From Orrella dioscoreae (GTDB lineage Bacteria > Pseudomonadota > Gammaproteobacteria > Burkholderiales > Burkholderiaceae_B), in the NCBI RefSeq assembly GCF_900089455.2, contig NZ_LT907988.1, positions 868,001 through 932,000 of the forward strand: a DNA stretch of 64,000 nt, written 5' to 3'. A program made the position numbers and the translations under genes. Below are positions 24,201 to 33,477 of the stretch, piece after piece. The notes under the pieces were generated by a model, which saw only the letters and a program-made list of their open reading frames with translations, had not been told where the DNA came from and searched no databases. The number at the start of each line of letters is the position of its first letter. Position 1 is the stretch's first letter.

Positions 24201-27200
24201 CAGCGGGCCGAGGCAACGGCGATTGATGGCGGCACCATTGCATTGCTGCAGCTAAGCGTCGAGGGCGGTGACTTGCGGGTCGAGGCCGGCGCCCGGCTGG
24301 ATGTGTCGGGGGGCGGACAGGTCCGTGTCGGCAGCCGTGGCCGTGCGGCGTTGACGGCGGGCGATGCGGGCGTCCTGCGCGTGGGCCAGCTGGATGCGCT
24401 GAGCGGGCTGCAAGGCCTGGATCTGCGTGCCTATGCGGCGGGCGAAGGGGGCGTGTTGGCCCTGGGCATCGGGGCGAACGTGCAGCTCGGCGGCGACCCG
24501 AGCGGGGCGGGGCCGGGCACGGTGGTGCTGCCGGCATCCTTGTATGGCGACCGCGGTTTCCACACGCTGGACGTCGCTGGGTTCGGAGATGGCACGATCA
24601 CGCTTCCCGCGGGCGTGCAGTTGACACACCGCCGCGTGGCCGTCAACGTCGAGGATGGCGGCTATGCCAGCCTGCCGACGGGCGCCGCCATCACCGAGGC
24701 GGGGGGCCTGACCACGGGCCGCCCGGACCAGCAGTTGGCCTGGGCCCCGGGCGGCCTGTCGCTCAGCGCCCAGCGGGTGGAAATCGGCGAAGGCGCGCTG
24801 CTGCGCCTGGCGCCGCGCGCCAGCCTGGACCTGGGCAGCACGGTCGAATCCATCGACACGCTTGTGTTGCGCGGCACGCTGGATGCGCCGGCCGGACGCA
24901 TCACGGTCCACGCCAGGCAAACCGACATGCACGCGGGCGCCAGCCTGCTGGCGCGGGGCGTCGCGTTGATCCACCGGGACGCGAGCGGCTTGCGGGGCGG
25001 CAAGGTGCTGCCGGGCGGCGACATCACCCTCTATGGTGAGCTCGCGATGCCGCGCGGTGCGCTGATCGACGTATCGGGCGCGGAGGGCGAGATCGACGCC
25101 GTGCGCGCCAACGGCTTCACGGCGTCGCGCCAGACCCTGCGCTGGCCCAGCGATGCGGGACGCATCCGCATCAGCGGCGTGGGCACGCTGGAGGGGACAT
25201 TCCTGGGGCAGGCCGGTGGCCCGGGCGCGGCGGGGGGCGGGCTGGAGATCGGCTATGCCGCGCCTGCCGGCAACGGCCCCGCTCCCATCGAACAGATCAA
25301 GGAGACGCTGAAGTGGCTGGACCCGGATTGCTACGGGCTGGCGGGCAACGGCGTCTGCGACTACGCCGATTGGCGCGAGGCCCTGGGCGTGGACTACGCG
25401 CCGGCCTTCAGTTGGGCGCTGCCGCCGGGTATGACGATGATCCTGCCGCTGGAGCTGGAAAGCCTGCTGGGTGGCGGCTCCAGCCATGCGATGATGATTT
25501 CGGATCGGGCGGCGGGCGCGGGCCCTGCGCCGCAGCCCGTGAATCCGGTGGATTACGGCCTGACGCCCGACGTGCTGGATGCCTTCCGCGACAACGTGTT
25601 CTACACCGATGTGCTGCGGGACGGCCTGGCCGCGCCGGGGCGTCCTTATGCGCTGGTGCTGCGGCCGGGCGCCTTGGCGAGCGGCGGTTTCGCGGACCTG
25701 TCCGTGTCGTCGTCGCAGTCCGCGATCCAGCTCGACGGCGTGGCGCTGTCGCTGGGCCGCTCGATCTCGCTGCACGGCGTGGTGGCCGGCATGAACGGCA
25801 CCGACTCCCGCCTGTCGGCGCCCATGATCTCGCTGGGACTGGCCGCGCCTGACAGCACCGCGCCCGCCCGTGCGGAGACGGGACTGGCGGGCCGTTTGTC
25901 GCTGGATGCGCAAGTGATCGAGGTGCGGGGCGGCGTCAACCGGTCGGGCGGCGCGCGCATCACCGGCTATGCAGAATCGCGCTTGCGCGCGGACGCCATC
26001 CGCTACGTGGGCACGCCGCTGGAAACGGCGCTGATGGACGTGGACGGCACGCTGCAACTGGCCGCGGGCGTCGTCCACGCCGATAGCGGCGTGCAGGTCG
26101 AGGTGCGCGCGGGCGATGCCATCCAGGTCACGCGTGCCGGCGCCGAAGGCGGCGCGCCGTTGTCGGCGGGCAGTTCCCTGACGCTGCGCGCTCCCGTGAT
26201 CGAGCAGAACGGCGTGCTGCGCGCGCCGCATGGACAGATCGTGCTGGAGGCCTCTGAGCGGCTGGTGCTGGGGCCGGACAGCCTGACCTCGGTGTCGGGC
26301 GCCGGCGTCCATACCTTGTACGGCACGCTGCGCAATGGCGAGCAGTGGCTGGACCCGACCCGCCAGATCCTGGACGAGTCCAATCCCCTGGATGGCCTGC
26401 TGCTGGCCCCGCCCGAGAAGCGCATCCTGCTGCAGGCGCCCGACGTGGCGCTGGCGCCGGGCGGCCGCGTGGACATCGCGGGCGGCGGCGATCTGCAGGC
26501 CTGGGAATTCGTGCCGGGCCCGGGCGGTTCGCATGACGTGCTGGCGCGGCCCGGCACCTATGCCATCCTGCCTCAGGGGCCACGATACGCGCCCGTGCCG
26601 GGAACGGACTCGGCCGAGCAACTGTGGCTGCCCGGCGGGCCGGGCCTGGCCGCGGGCTGGTACACCCTGCTGCCGGCGCGTTATGCCTTGCTGCCGGGCG
26701 CGTATGCCGTGCGGGTGGCGGGCGATGCCCCGCTGGGCGTCGCGGCAGCCGGTGGGGTGGCCCGCCTGGCGGATGGCAGCCTCGTCATGGCGGGGCGGCG
26801 CGGCAATGGCCTGGATGGCTCCTTCGCCTTCCAGGAACAGGCCTGGCAGATCATGCCCGGCGCCATGGTGCGCGCCTACACCGAGTACAACGAGGCGGGC
26901 GCCAATGATTATTTCTCCTCGCAAGCCTTCAAGCTCACCCGCTACCGCCAGTCGGGCGTGAACATCGTCACGCCCCGCCTGCCGCGTGATGGCGGCTCGG
27001 TGGTGTTCGACGCGCGCCAGTCGCTGACGCTGGATGGCAGCCTGCATTCGGTTGCGGCGCCGGGCGGACGCGGCGGCCTGGTCGACATTGCCGGCAGCAA
27101 GATCGCGCTGGTGGGTGCGGGGCAGGACGCTGCCGACCTGCGCGCCGACGGTTTCCTGCTGCTCGACACCGGCAGGCTGTCGAATTTCGGCGCGGGCAGC

Positions 27201-30200
27201 CTGTTGGTGGGCGGCACGCGCCGCGGGGGCGAGCTGGGCCTGAACGTGTCGGTCACCGCCACCGACCTGGTGGTGCGCAATGGCACCGACAGCGTGTTGT
27301 GGGGACCGGAGATCCTGCTGGCGGCCAGCGAGCAGCTCAACATCGAGGCGGGCAGCCAGGTCGAGGCGCGCGGAACCTTGGCCGCTGACGCGACCGACCT
27401 GGTGCTGCTGCCGCAACAGGCGGCCCAATATGACGATGGCGGTACGCCGGGTTTGCCCGAGGACGACACGCTGTTGGCGCCCGCGCGCGACTGGGGGGCC
27501 CTGCTGCGTGTCTCGAACGGTGCGCCGAGCCGGGTGCTGCGCGAGGGCGTGGACAGCAGCGGCATGGGCGGCTGGGTACGCATCGGCGCGCGCGCGCGCC
27601 TGGCCGGCGGCGAAGCCTTGCTGATCGACGCGACCCGCCGCACCGACATGGCGCCTTCAGCCATCCTGTCCGCTCGGGCGCTGACGGTCTCGGCGGGACG
27701 GGTGGGTTTCGGCGGCGGCGAAGGCCTGGTGCTGGACGCCGATGCGCTGGCCCAACTGTCGGACACGCGCAGCCTGACGCTGCGCAGCTACACGGGCTTC
27801 GATTTCCACCAGTCCGTCGATCTGCTGGCGGCGGGGCTGCACACCGTCACCTTCGATGGCGCGGGTTTTGCGGGCCATGGCGGCCAGACCGTGTCGCTGC
27901 GCGGCGCGCGCGTCACCCTGGCCAACAGCACGGGGGCCACCGCGCCGCTGGGCACGGGGCAGGGCACGTTGGCTGTCGTGGCCGACAGGCTGGTGCTCGG
28001 CGAGGGGACCAAGACGCTGTCCGGCTTCGGCGAGGTGCTGTTGCAGGGCGAAGAGGACATCCTCGGCAGCGGCCAGGGCACGCTGGACGCGGGTAGCGCG
28101 AACGTCGTGCTGCGTGCGCCGGTACTGGTGGGCGAGGATGCCGCCGCCATGTCCTTGCGCACGGCAGGCAAGCTGGTTCTGGCGGCCAGCGAAGCCGTGC
28201 CGGTGGACGGCGGCGGTCTGGGCGCGCGCCTGTCGCTCTCGGGCGCCCAATTGCACGTGGATGGCCGGATCGTCGCGCGCGGCGGTGCGATCACGCTGGC
28301 CGCCTCGGCGGGCGACCTGCTGCTGGGCGACGGCGCGCTGCTGGACGTCCGGGGCATGGGCAAGGTGTTCCACGATCTGGTCGAATACGTGGACGCCGGG
28401 CAGATCTCGCTGACCTCGGTGGGCGGGGCCGTCCGTCTGGCCGCGGGCAGCGTGGCCGACCTGTCGGGCGATGCCACGGGCGCCAGTGCGGGCACGCTCG
28501 CCATGGTGGCTGACCAGGGTGTCACGCTGGAGGGCGTGTTGCACGCCCAGGCCGGCCTGGGTGGCCTGGGCGGCGCATTGACGCTGGATATTGATCGCCT
28601 GCCTGACTATGCCACGCTGGCGCAGCGGCTGAACGACGCCGGCTTCTCGCGTGCGCGCCACCTGCGTGTCCGCGACGGCGACGTTCGTGTCGATGGCCTG
28701 ACGCAAGTGCGCGACTTTTCCCTGCAGGCCGATCGCGGCGTCATTCGCGTGGACGGGATGATCGATGCGCGTTCGCCTTACGGCGGCAAGGTGCGTCTCG
28801 TCGGTGGCGGCGGATTCGCGATGACCTCCGCCGGCAGCATCCTGGCGGGGGCGACCGAGGCCGTGGGCAGCGGACGCGTGACGCTGGAAGCGGCGGGCGG
28901 CCGGGTGGATATCGCGGGCGGGCTGGTGGACGTGGGGGGCGGCGACGGCGGCCGGGTGCGCATCAGCGCGCTGCGCATGCCGGGCAACCTGGACCTGGCG
29001 GTCGATCGCCTGCAACTGGATGTGCGGGGTGATCGTGCCCGGGTGCTGGAAGGCTTGCAGCGCTACGAGACCAGCGACGTGGACGCCGCGCGCGCCCAGG
29101 CGGTGGCCGAGGCCTCGGCTTTCGGCGCGCAGGGCGGCGCCATCGCCAGCCGCCTGGGCGGCGCGAGCGGCTTTGCCATCATGCCGGCCATCGAGCTGGC
29201 CAGCCAGGGCGACCTGACCTTGTCGTCCGATTGGAACCTGCATGCCGACTTCCCTGCGTTGCGCCTGGGCAGCCTGACGCTGCGGGCGGCGGGCGACCTG
29301 CGCCTGCTGGGCCACCTGAGCGATGGCTTCGACCTGGCAGGCCGCGACGGCGCGCTGCAAGGCGGAGAGTCGTGGGACCTGAGCCTGGTCGCGGGCGCGG
29401 ATCTTGCCGCCATCGACCGCCTGGCCTTGCGGCCCGCTGCCGCGCTGCCCGCGGGCAGTGGCAGCGTGGTGCTGGGCACGCCCGATACGGATCCCGATGC
29501 GTCGGTGGATACCGGCACCGGCATTCACGCCCGTACCGGTACGGGTGACCTGTTCGTGCGGGCGGGCCGCGACGTGACGTTGGCACACAAGGCATCGGTG
29601 CTGTACACGGCAGGCCGGCGGGATGCGGATGCGACCCTGGGCGGCGTGTTCACGACGGCCCGGGCCGACGCGGTCTATGCCATCGAGGGCGGCAATCTCG
29701 ACATCTCCGCGCAAGGCAGTATCAGCGCGCAGCCTTCCGGGCAGCGCTTTGTCGAATGGCTGAACCGTCAGGGCAACGTGAACAAGCTGCTGTACTTCGG
29801 CACCTACGATGTGGGCGAGGGCAGCTACGACGAGAACTGGAACTGGGTGCCGGCCCTGCGCCCGCCCGAACAGTCCAGTTGGTGGGTCCGCCACGGCGCC
29901 TTCCAGCAGGGCGTGGGCGCCCTGGGCGGCGGCAACGTTTCGGTCAGCGCGGGCGCGGACCTGGTGAACCTGCTGGTCGTGCAGCCCACCAACATGCGCC
30001 TGGGCGGTGGCCTGGCGCTGGGCCAGGCGATGACCCAGCATCTGCGCAACGGCGGCGCCTTCGAGGTCGAGGCCGGCGGCGCCATCCTGGGCGGGCAGTA
30101 CTACGTGGCGCGCGGCGCCGGCCGCATCACGGCCGCGCGTACCGGCGTGGGCCACAGCGTGGCGGTCACGGTCGAGGACTGGCCGTCGCGCGTCCACAAG

Positions 30201-32498
30201 CTGGATCTCGCGCCGGTGCTGGCCCTGGGCGACGCGACGCTGAGCCTGCGAACGGCGGGCGATCTCGTGCTGCAGACGGTGGTCGATCCCTTGATGGTGC
30301 GTTACGGGCCGGATGGCCTGGGCGAGATCACGCGGCACCACGGTGCGAAGATGAACGGCTACACCGCGCGCTCGGCGCTGGAGCTCGTCTCGACGGGTGG
30401 CAACGTGACGCTGACCAACCAGGCGGACTTCATCTTCCGCGATGTGACCTTGACCACGGCCACGACCGAACAGGACTTCCTGATCGGGGACGGCGGCAAC
30501 CTGTTCCCGGCGCGCCTGCGGGTGAGCGCGCTCAATGGCGACCTTTCCCTGCAAGGGCCGCTGAAGATGGCGCCCGGCGTGGTCAATGACCTGCGCATCG
30601 CGGTGGGGGGCGATCTCGATTTCTCGACCGTGCTGATCGACCGCCTCTCGCGTGACGCGCAACGCATGGGCCTCAAGGTGCCCGGCATCTATATGGCCTA
30701 CACGCCCCTGGCGTTGATGCCCTCGCCCTATGCGCCGACGCATGAACAGGGGGAGCATCAACTCGGGCCCATCGACGATATCCTGCGCAATCCGATACAG
30801 CCGAATGACCTGGCGGCCCGCAATCCGGACGTGCTGGATCTGCGCGACGACATGGACGCCAGCCGCGTGTACGCACAAGGCTCCATCACGGGGCTCAGGA
30901 TGCGCGCCAACGAACAGACCTGGGTGCGTGCGGGCGTGGACATCCGCGGCATCGAGCTGCTTGGCCGCAACCTGCGCGCGACCGACGTGACGCTGCTGGA
31001 GGCCGGCAACGACATCCTGCATCTGCGCACGGACCTGAATCCCTATGCGGTCAACGACATCGAGATCCAGGGGCCGGGGCTGCTGGTGATGGCCGCCGGC
31101 CGGGACATCTACGCGAACGCGTTGCGGGTGGTCACACTGGGTCATCACGAGGCTTACGACACCAATAACCGCCCCGTGCCGGGCCGCAAGGTGAATGGCT
31201 TGCCCGAGCAGGGTGCCGGCATCACCCTGATGGCGGGGCTGGCGGGTGCCGCGGATTACGCTGCCTTCGAGTCGGCCTACCTGGATCCGGCTCGGGTGGC
31301 GGCGATGCCGGATTACCTGACCGGGACCGGGCCGGAGGGCACGCGCCTGCCGATCTACCTCAGCGACCTGGTGCAGACGCGCGCGGATGGCTTTGCCAAG
31401 ACCGTCAGGCGCGGGCTGGTGTCGTACATGGAGACCCTGACCGGCGAGCGTCTGGCGCCGATGGACGCCTGGGCGCGGTATCAGGCCTTGCCGGCGCTGG
31501 CGCGCGAAGCCTTCCTGCGGCAGGCCTTCCTGCTGGAGCTGCGCGATGCGGGCCGCGACCAGAACGAGCCCGGCGTGGACGAGCTGCCGCGCAACGGCGG
31601 CTACAACCGCGGCCACGCCGCCGTCCGCACCCTGTTCCCCGGGGACGCGTGGCGGGGCGACATCACCGCGAACAACCTGATGGTGCGCACTTACCTGGGC
31701 GGCGACATCAATGTCTTCACGCCAGGCGGCGGCCTGCAGGTGGCCGCGCTGGGCGCCGAGGTGCCAGCGGGTTTCGGCCTGGTGACGCTGGCATCGGGCC
31801 ACATCAATGTGTTCGCACGCGACGACATCACGATCAACCGGTCGCGCCTGCTGTCCTTCGTGCCGGAGGCCACGCGCCAGGGCAGCGACCAGATCCTCTG
31901 GTCCACGCGCGGCGACATCGATGCCGGGCGCGGCGCCAAGACCGTGCGCGTGCCGTCCTCGCCCGAGGTGCTGACCGATGAGGACGCCAACACCGTGGTG
32001 CGCGAGCGCGCCGACATGAGCGGCAGCGGCATCGGCACGGTCGGGGATGGCGACGTGGACATGGTGGCGCCGGAAGGCACCGTGAATGCGGGCGACGCCG
32101 GCATCCGCGTGGCGGGCAACCTGAACATCGCCGCCTTGCAGGTGCTGAATGCCGCCAACATCGAGGTCCAGGGCGAAAGCAAGGGCGTGCCGCTGGCGGT
32201 CGTGGTGGATACCGGGGCGTTGACCTCGGCCAGTGCCGCCTCCTCGTCGGCGGCCAGCGCCGCGCAGGAGTCGGTGCAGCGTCAGCGCAGGGAAGCGCGC
32301 CGCAATCTGCCTTCCATCATCAGCGTGCAGATCCTGGGTTTCGGCGATGCGCCCGCTGGCGAGGAGGCGCGCCGGCCGGGCGAGCGGCACTCATCGGCGC
32401 CGCCCGACGGCATGATGGAAACCCTGGCGGCGGGCAAGCTGTCGGCAAGCGCGCGGGCGCGGTTGACGGAAGAGGAAGCCCGCCAGATGGGGCTGTAA
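21291..32498 (+). CDS. Giant filamentous haemagglutinin-type exoprotein (TpsA, DUF3739 C-terminus)
   Basis: The predicted secreted or surface beta-helix adhesin has 3735 residues. It has a long, arginine-rich leader and hydrophobic segment (LTPLATVLAALLMGG then DAHASGNW), and a two-partner-secretion domain at about 155-330 with KAILNWESFNVGRNTTVHFD and the NRNGVIFHGSSQVNARNLVA motif starting at Asn231. Thousands of residues of short glycine/valine/leucine-rich repeats of beta-helix type follow. The C-terminal region (about 2800 to 3690) resembles the DUF3739 haemagglutinin family, ending with LPSIISVQILGFG. Internal Cys1347 and Cys1356 lie in an aspartate-rich loop. ATG 21291 is chosen over GTG 21213, which precedes the leader. 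No FhaC/TpsB translocator is encoded in the window. It sits directly behind an ECF sigma/FecR pair. Confidence 0.9.
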   Translation: MTSLVPPSCSPHSRLRSRRAPHAGASVPGPALTPLATVLAALLMGGAPDAHASGNWFAAQRGNVEGAARPAVRVPAVGTPQARAQTQQARRQMENLARSAQAIAAQNAAQDAARRAALAANGDIPDGLARGGLAVDTASATAGWAGALAPRQSTTSGRTEVVVEQVESKAILNWESFNVGRNTTVHFDQRAGTAASGANDWVVLNRINDPSGRPSRIAGQIRAEGAVYLVNRNGVIFHGSSQVNARNLVAASLKLSDEQFRKGINSPSNHDLGAGTGYAIPTFGEHAGEAISPFGTAPSFEPGAAPAPVEVEAGARLEAHAGGKIMLFAPKVLNAGGLAAPDGQVILAAGENIFLKTITSVSNEGTPNEVRGLDVAVSSPYPRNLTYYQLTGHFMSQPRAEIRERVLDVMDARAREVGYEVRNDGVVSAERGNITVHGLDVTQRGVLHASTALNNRNGSIHLRAWGQGMMSFADSTNEMRSWSSGTLTLGAGSVTQVLPDAGDTSEIEAAALATRYVPGSVRLYGKLVSFEGAATVRVPAGTIDVQASGNALGIQESARGLRDGSARGGRIYLADQAFLSTAGLQEVGVPMARNFVAVELRINELRDSPMQRDGWLRGQKLVVDRRVAGSHGAGPMSGVEWIMGDDGVAVPGAWVGTPLADVSGWVGVGKTDLAELSTRGGGISLVNAEGDIITRAGALLDVAGGSVRYGDGLNTASRLLGSDGRIHEIGAAPLDVSYIGLAGSYAVAHGRWGVTRRWFDPLQGGRALHEPGYLEGRAAGEIEIKAGAGLVLDGDIWAGRLPEGRTPGRVPVAGGTLTIGGGSFNDTSWSMSSLVLSAGERGLLPASFGIDTVLDKDRSDPLAKDEMGQTRPTKRTYLSDAMLNASGLGEMNLNVTRDVVMDADARLVLAPGAALNLRAVEGSSVDMKVDGQVRAPGGTLIVETRGGTLQMGARSVLDVSGSWLNDSQDGQRAEATAIDGGTIALLQLSVEGGDLRVEAGARLDVSGGGQVRVGSRGRAALTAGDAGVLRVGQLDALSGLQGLDLRAYAAGEGGVLALGIGANVQLGGDPSGAGPGTVVLPASLYGDRGFHTLDVAGFGDGTITLPAGVQLTHRRVAVNVEDGGYASLPTGAAITEAGGLTTGRPDQQLAWAPGGLSLSAQRVEIGEGALLRLAPRASLDLGSTVESIDTLVLRGTLDAPAGRITVHARQTDMHAGASLLARGVALIHRDASGLRGGKVLPGGDITLYGELAMPRGALIDVSGAEGEIDAVRANGFTASRQTLRWPSDAGRIRISGVGTLEGTFLGQAGGPGAAGGGLEIGYAAPAGNGPAPIEQIKETLKWLDPDCYGLAGNGVCDYADWREALGVDYAPAFSWALPPGMTMILPLELESLLGGGSSHAMMISDRAAGAGPAPQPVNPVDYGLTPDVLDAFRDNVFYTDVLRDGLAAPGRPYALVLRPGALASGGFADLSVSSSQSAIQLDGVALSLGRSISLHGVVAGMNGTDSRLSAPMISLGLAAPDSTAPARAETGLAGRLSLDAQVIEVRGGVNRSGGARITGYAESRLRADAIRYVGTPLETALMDVDGTLQLAAGVVHADSGVQVEVRAGDAIQVTRAGAEGGAPLSAGSSLTLRAPVIEQNGVLRAPHGQIVLEASERLVLGPDSLTSVSGAGVHTLYGTLRNGEQWLDPTRQILDESNPLDGLLLAPPEKRILLQAPDVALAPGGRVDIAGGGDLQAWEFVPGPGGSHDVLARPGTYAILPQGPRYAPVPGTDSAEQLWLPGGPGLAAGWYTLLPARYALLPGAYAVRVAGDAPLGVAAAGGVARLADGSLVMAGRRGNGLDGSFAFQEQAWQIMPGAMVRAYTEYNEAGANDYFSSQAFKLTRYRQSGVNIVTPRLPRDGGSVVFDARQSLTLDGSLHSVAAPGGRGGLVDIAGSKIALVGAGQDAADLRADGFLLLDTGRLSNFGAGSLLVGGTRRGGELGLNVSVTATDLVVRNGTDSVLWGPEILLAASEQLNIEAGSQVEARGTLAADATDLVLLPQQAAQYDDGGTPGLPEDDTLLAPARDWGALLRVSNGAPSRVLREGVDSSGMGGWVRIGARARLAGGEALLIDATRRTDMAPSAILSARALTVSAGRVGFGGGEGLVLDADALAQLSDTRSLTLRSYTGFDFHQSVDLLAAGLHTVTFDGAGFAGHGGQTVSLRGARVTLANSTGATAPLGTGQGTLAVVADRLVLGEGTKTLSGFGEVLLQGEEDILGSGQGTLDAGSANVVLRAPVLVGEDAAAMSLRTAGKLVLAASEAVPVDGGGLGARLSLSGAQLHVDGRIVARGGAITLAASAGDLLLGDGALLDVRGMGKVFHDLVEYVDAGQISLTSVGGAVRLAAGSVADLSGDATGASAGTLAMVADQGVTLEGVLHAQAGLGGLGGALTLDIDRLPDYATLAQRLNDAGFSRARHLRVRDGDVRVDGLTQVRDFSLQADRGVIRVDGMIDARSPYGGKVRLVGGGGFAMTSAGSILAGATEAVGSGRVTLEAAGGRVDIAGGLVDVGGGDGGRVRISALRMPGNLDLAVDRLQLDVRGDRARVLEGLQRYETSDVDAARAQAVAEASAFGAQGGAIASRLGGASGFAIMPAIELASQGDLTLSSDWNLHADFPALRLGSLTLRAAGDLRLLGHLSDGFDLAGRDGALQGGESWDLSLVAGADLAAIDRLALRPAAALPAGSGSVVLGTPDTDPDASVDTGTGIHARTGTGDLFVRAGRDVTLAHKASVLYTAGRRDADATLGGVFTTARADAVYAIEGGNLDISAQGSISAQPSGQRFVEWLNRQGNVNKLLYFGTYDVGEGSYDENWNWVPALRPPEQSSWWVRHGAFQQGVGALGGGNVSVSAGADLVNLLVVQPTNMRLGGGLALGQAMTQHLRNGGAFEVEAGGAILGGQYYVARGAGRITAARTGVGHSVAVTVEDWPSRVHKLDLAPVLALGDATLSLRTAGDLVLQTVVDPLMVRYGPDGLGEITRHHGAKMNGYTARSALELVSTGGNVTLTNQADFIFRDVTLTTATTEQDFLIGDGGNLFPARLRVSALNGDLSLQGPLKMAPGVVNDLRIAVGGDLDFSTVLIDRLSRDAQRMGLKVPGIYMAYTPLALMPSPYAPTHEQGEHQLGPIDDILRNPIQPNDLAARNPDVLDLRDDMDASRVYAQGSITGLRMRANEQTWVRAGVDIRGIELLGRNLRATDVTLLEAGNDILHLRTDLNPYAVNDIEIQGPGLLVMAAGRDIYANALRVVTLGHHEAYDTNNRPVPGRKVNGLPEQGAGITLMAGLAGAADYAAFESAYLDPARVAAMPDYLTGTGPEGTRLPIYLSDLVQTRADGFAKTVRRGLVSYMETLTGERLAPMDAWARYQALPALAREAFLRQAFLLELRDAGRDQNEPGVDELPRNGGYNRGHAAVRTLFPGDAWRGDITANNLMVRTYLGGDINVFTPGGGLQVAALGAEVPAGFGLVTLASGHINVFARDDITINRSRLLSFVPEATRQGSDQILWSTRGDIDAGRGAKTVRVPSSPEVLTDEDANTVVRERADMSGSGIGTVGDGDVDMVAPEGTVNAGDAGIRVAGNLNIAALQVLNAANIEVQGESKGVPLAVVVDTGALTSASAASSSAASAAQESVQRQRREARRNLPSIISVQILGFGDAPAGEEARRPGERHSSAPPDGMMETLAAGKLSASARARLTEEEARQMGL

Positions 32499-32505
32499 GC
32501 AGGAC

Positions 32506-32528
32506 GAAGCCGGCGCGGCGCCGGCTTC
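32506..32528. terminator. Palindromic terminator between convergent genes
   Basis: An 11-base perfect inverted repeat around a single central base begins 8 bp after the adhesin stop and overlaps the stop codon of the opposing DMT gene. It is GC-rich without a T-run, so termination efficiency is uncertain. Confidence 0.6.
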
Positions 32529-33444
32529 AACGCTGCTTCGAATACGCCAGCAGGATGATCCCGCTCAGCACGATGGCCCCGCCCACCAGCTGTATCGGTT
32601 CCAGCGTTTGGCCCAGCAGGGCCCAGCCCATGAACAGCGTGGCGACCGGCTCGATGTTCATGACCGGCGCATTGCGCGCCATGTCCAGGCGCGGAATGGA
32701 CACGAAGAGGATGGAAAAAGCGGTGGAATACAGCACGGCCAGCGCGGCAATGCCAAGCCAGCCCCGCAGGCTGTCGGGCGTGACCATGCCGCTGGGCAGC
32801 ACGCCCGCGCTGCCCGCGCCGATCATGAGCGTGAACACGACCAGGATGGTGTAGAAGCTGCGCGTGGCGCCCGCCAGGGGCGCCAGCTTGTGCTCGGTGA
32901 CCCACAGGCCCGAGGCGAAGGCGCAGGCGGCGGTCACCGCGCAGGCGATCCCCACGAGCCACTCCGGGCCCACGGCCTGGCCGGCCAGCTTGGCGGGGAT
33001 GTCCAGCACCAGCAGCAGGCCGCACAGCGTGATGCTCATGATGAGCGCGGTGCGGCGGCTGGGCGGCTTGCCGCCCAATGCCCAGGTCAGCAGCGCCAGG
33101 ATCACAGGGAATACGTTGGCCACCAGCAGCGCCACGGCCACGGGCACGCGGGCCACGGCGGAATAGAGGCACAGGCTCTGGATGGTGATGAGCACGCCGA
33201 GCAGTGCCTGCCACCGCCAGGTGCCCGGGGGCAGCCGCAGCGACTGGCGCTGCCACAGGACGACCGCGCCCAGCGCCAGCAGGCCCGTGCCCGAGCGCAC
33301 CAGCACCGCCAGCAGCAGGCCCGTGCCTTCATCGAACGCGATGCGCGCGGCGACGTGGTTGCCGGCAAAGGTGCAGCCCACGGCAAGCAGCACGGCGATG
33401 GCGACATGACGGGGGAAGACGGCAGGCTTGGCGGCGTGTGACAC
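32527..33444 (-). CDS. EamA/DMT-superfamily transporter
   Basis: A 305-residue inner-membrane protein with ten predicted hydrophobic segments in two EamA repeats, typical of drug/metabolite exporters such as RhtA or YdcZ relatives. The second repeat shows the usual end pattern: PVMNIEPVATLFMGWALLGQTLEPIQLVGGAIVLSG broken into two helices. The GTG start at 33444 gives a short cytoplasmic leader and no better start is in frame. The gene converges with the adhesin gene and runs in the same direction as the uronate operon, whose last gene begins 33 bp upstream, so read-through is possible. The substrate is unknown. Confidence 0.85.
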   Translation of the reverse strand: MSHAAKPAVFPRHVAIAVLLAVGCTFAGNHVAARIAFDEGTGLLLAVLVRSGTGLLALGAVVLWQRQSLRLPPGTWRWQALLGVLITIQSLCLYSAVARVPVAVALLVANVFPVILALLTWALGGKPPSRRTALIMSITLCGLLLVLDIPAKLAGQAVGPEWLVGIACAVTAACAFASGLWVTEHKLAPLAGATRSFYTILVVFTLMIGAGSAGVLPSGMVTPDSLRGWLGIAALAVLYSTAFSILFVSIPRLDMARNAPVMNIEPVATLFMGWALLGQTLEPIQLVGGAIVLSGIILLAYSKQR

Positions 33445-33477
33445 GGAGGAAGATTCAGGATACTTGTTGTCGACAGA

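Noticed and set aside
27657-32390. 1577-codon open frame on the minus strand opposite the adhesin
   Set aside because: Antisense shadow of repetitive GC-rich coding sequence; composition is unlike a real protein and no start site is evident.
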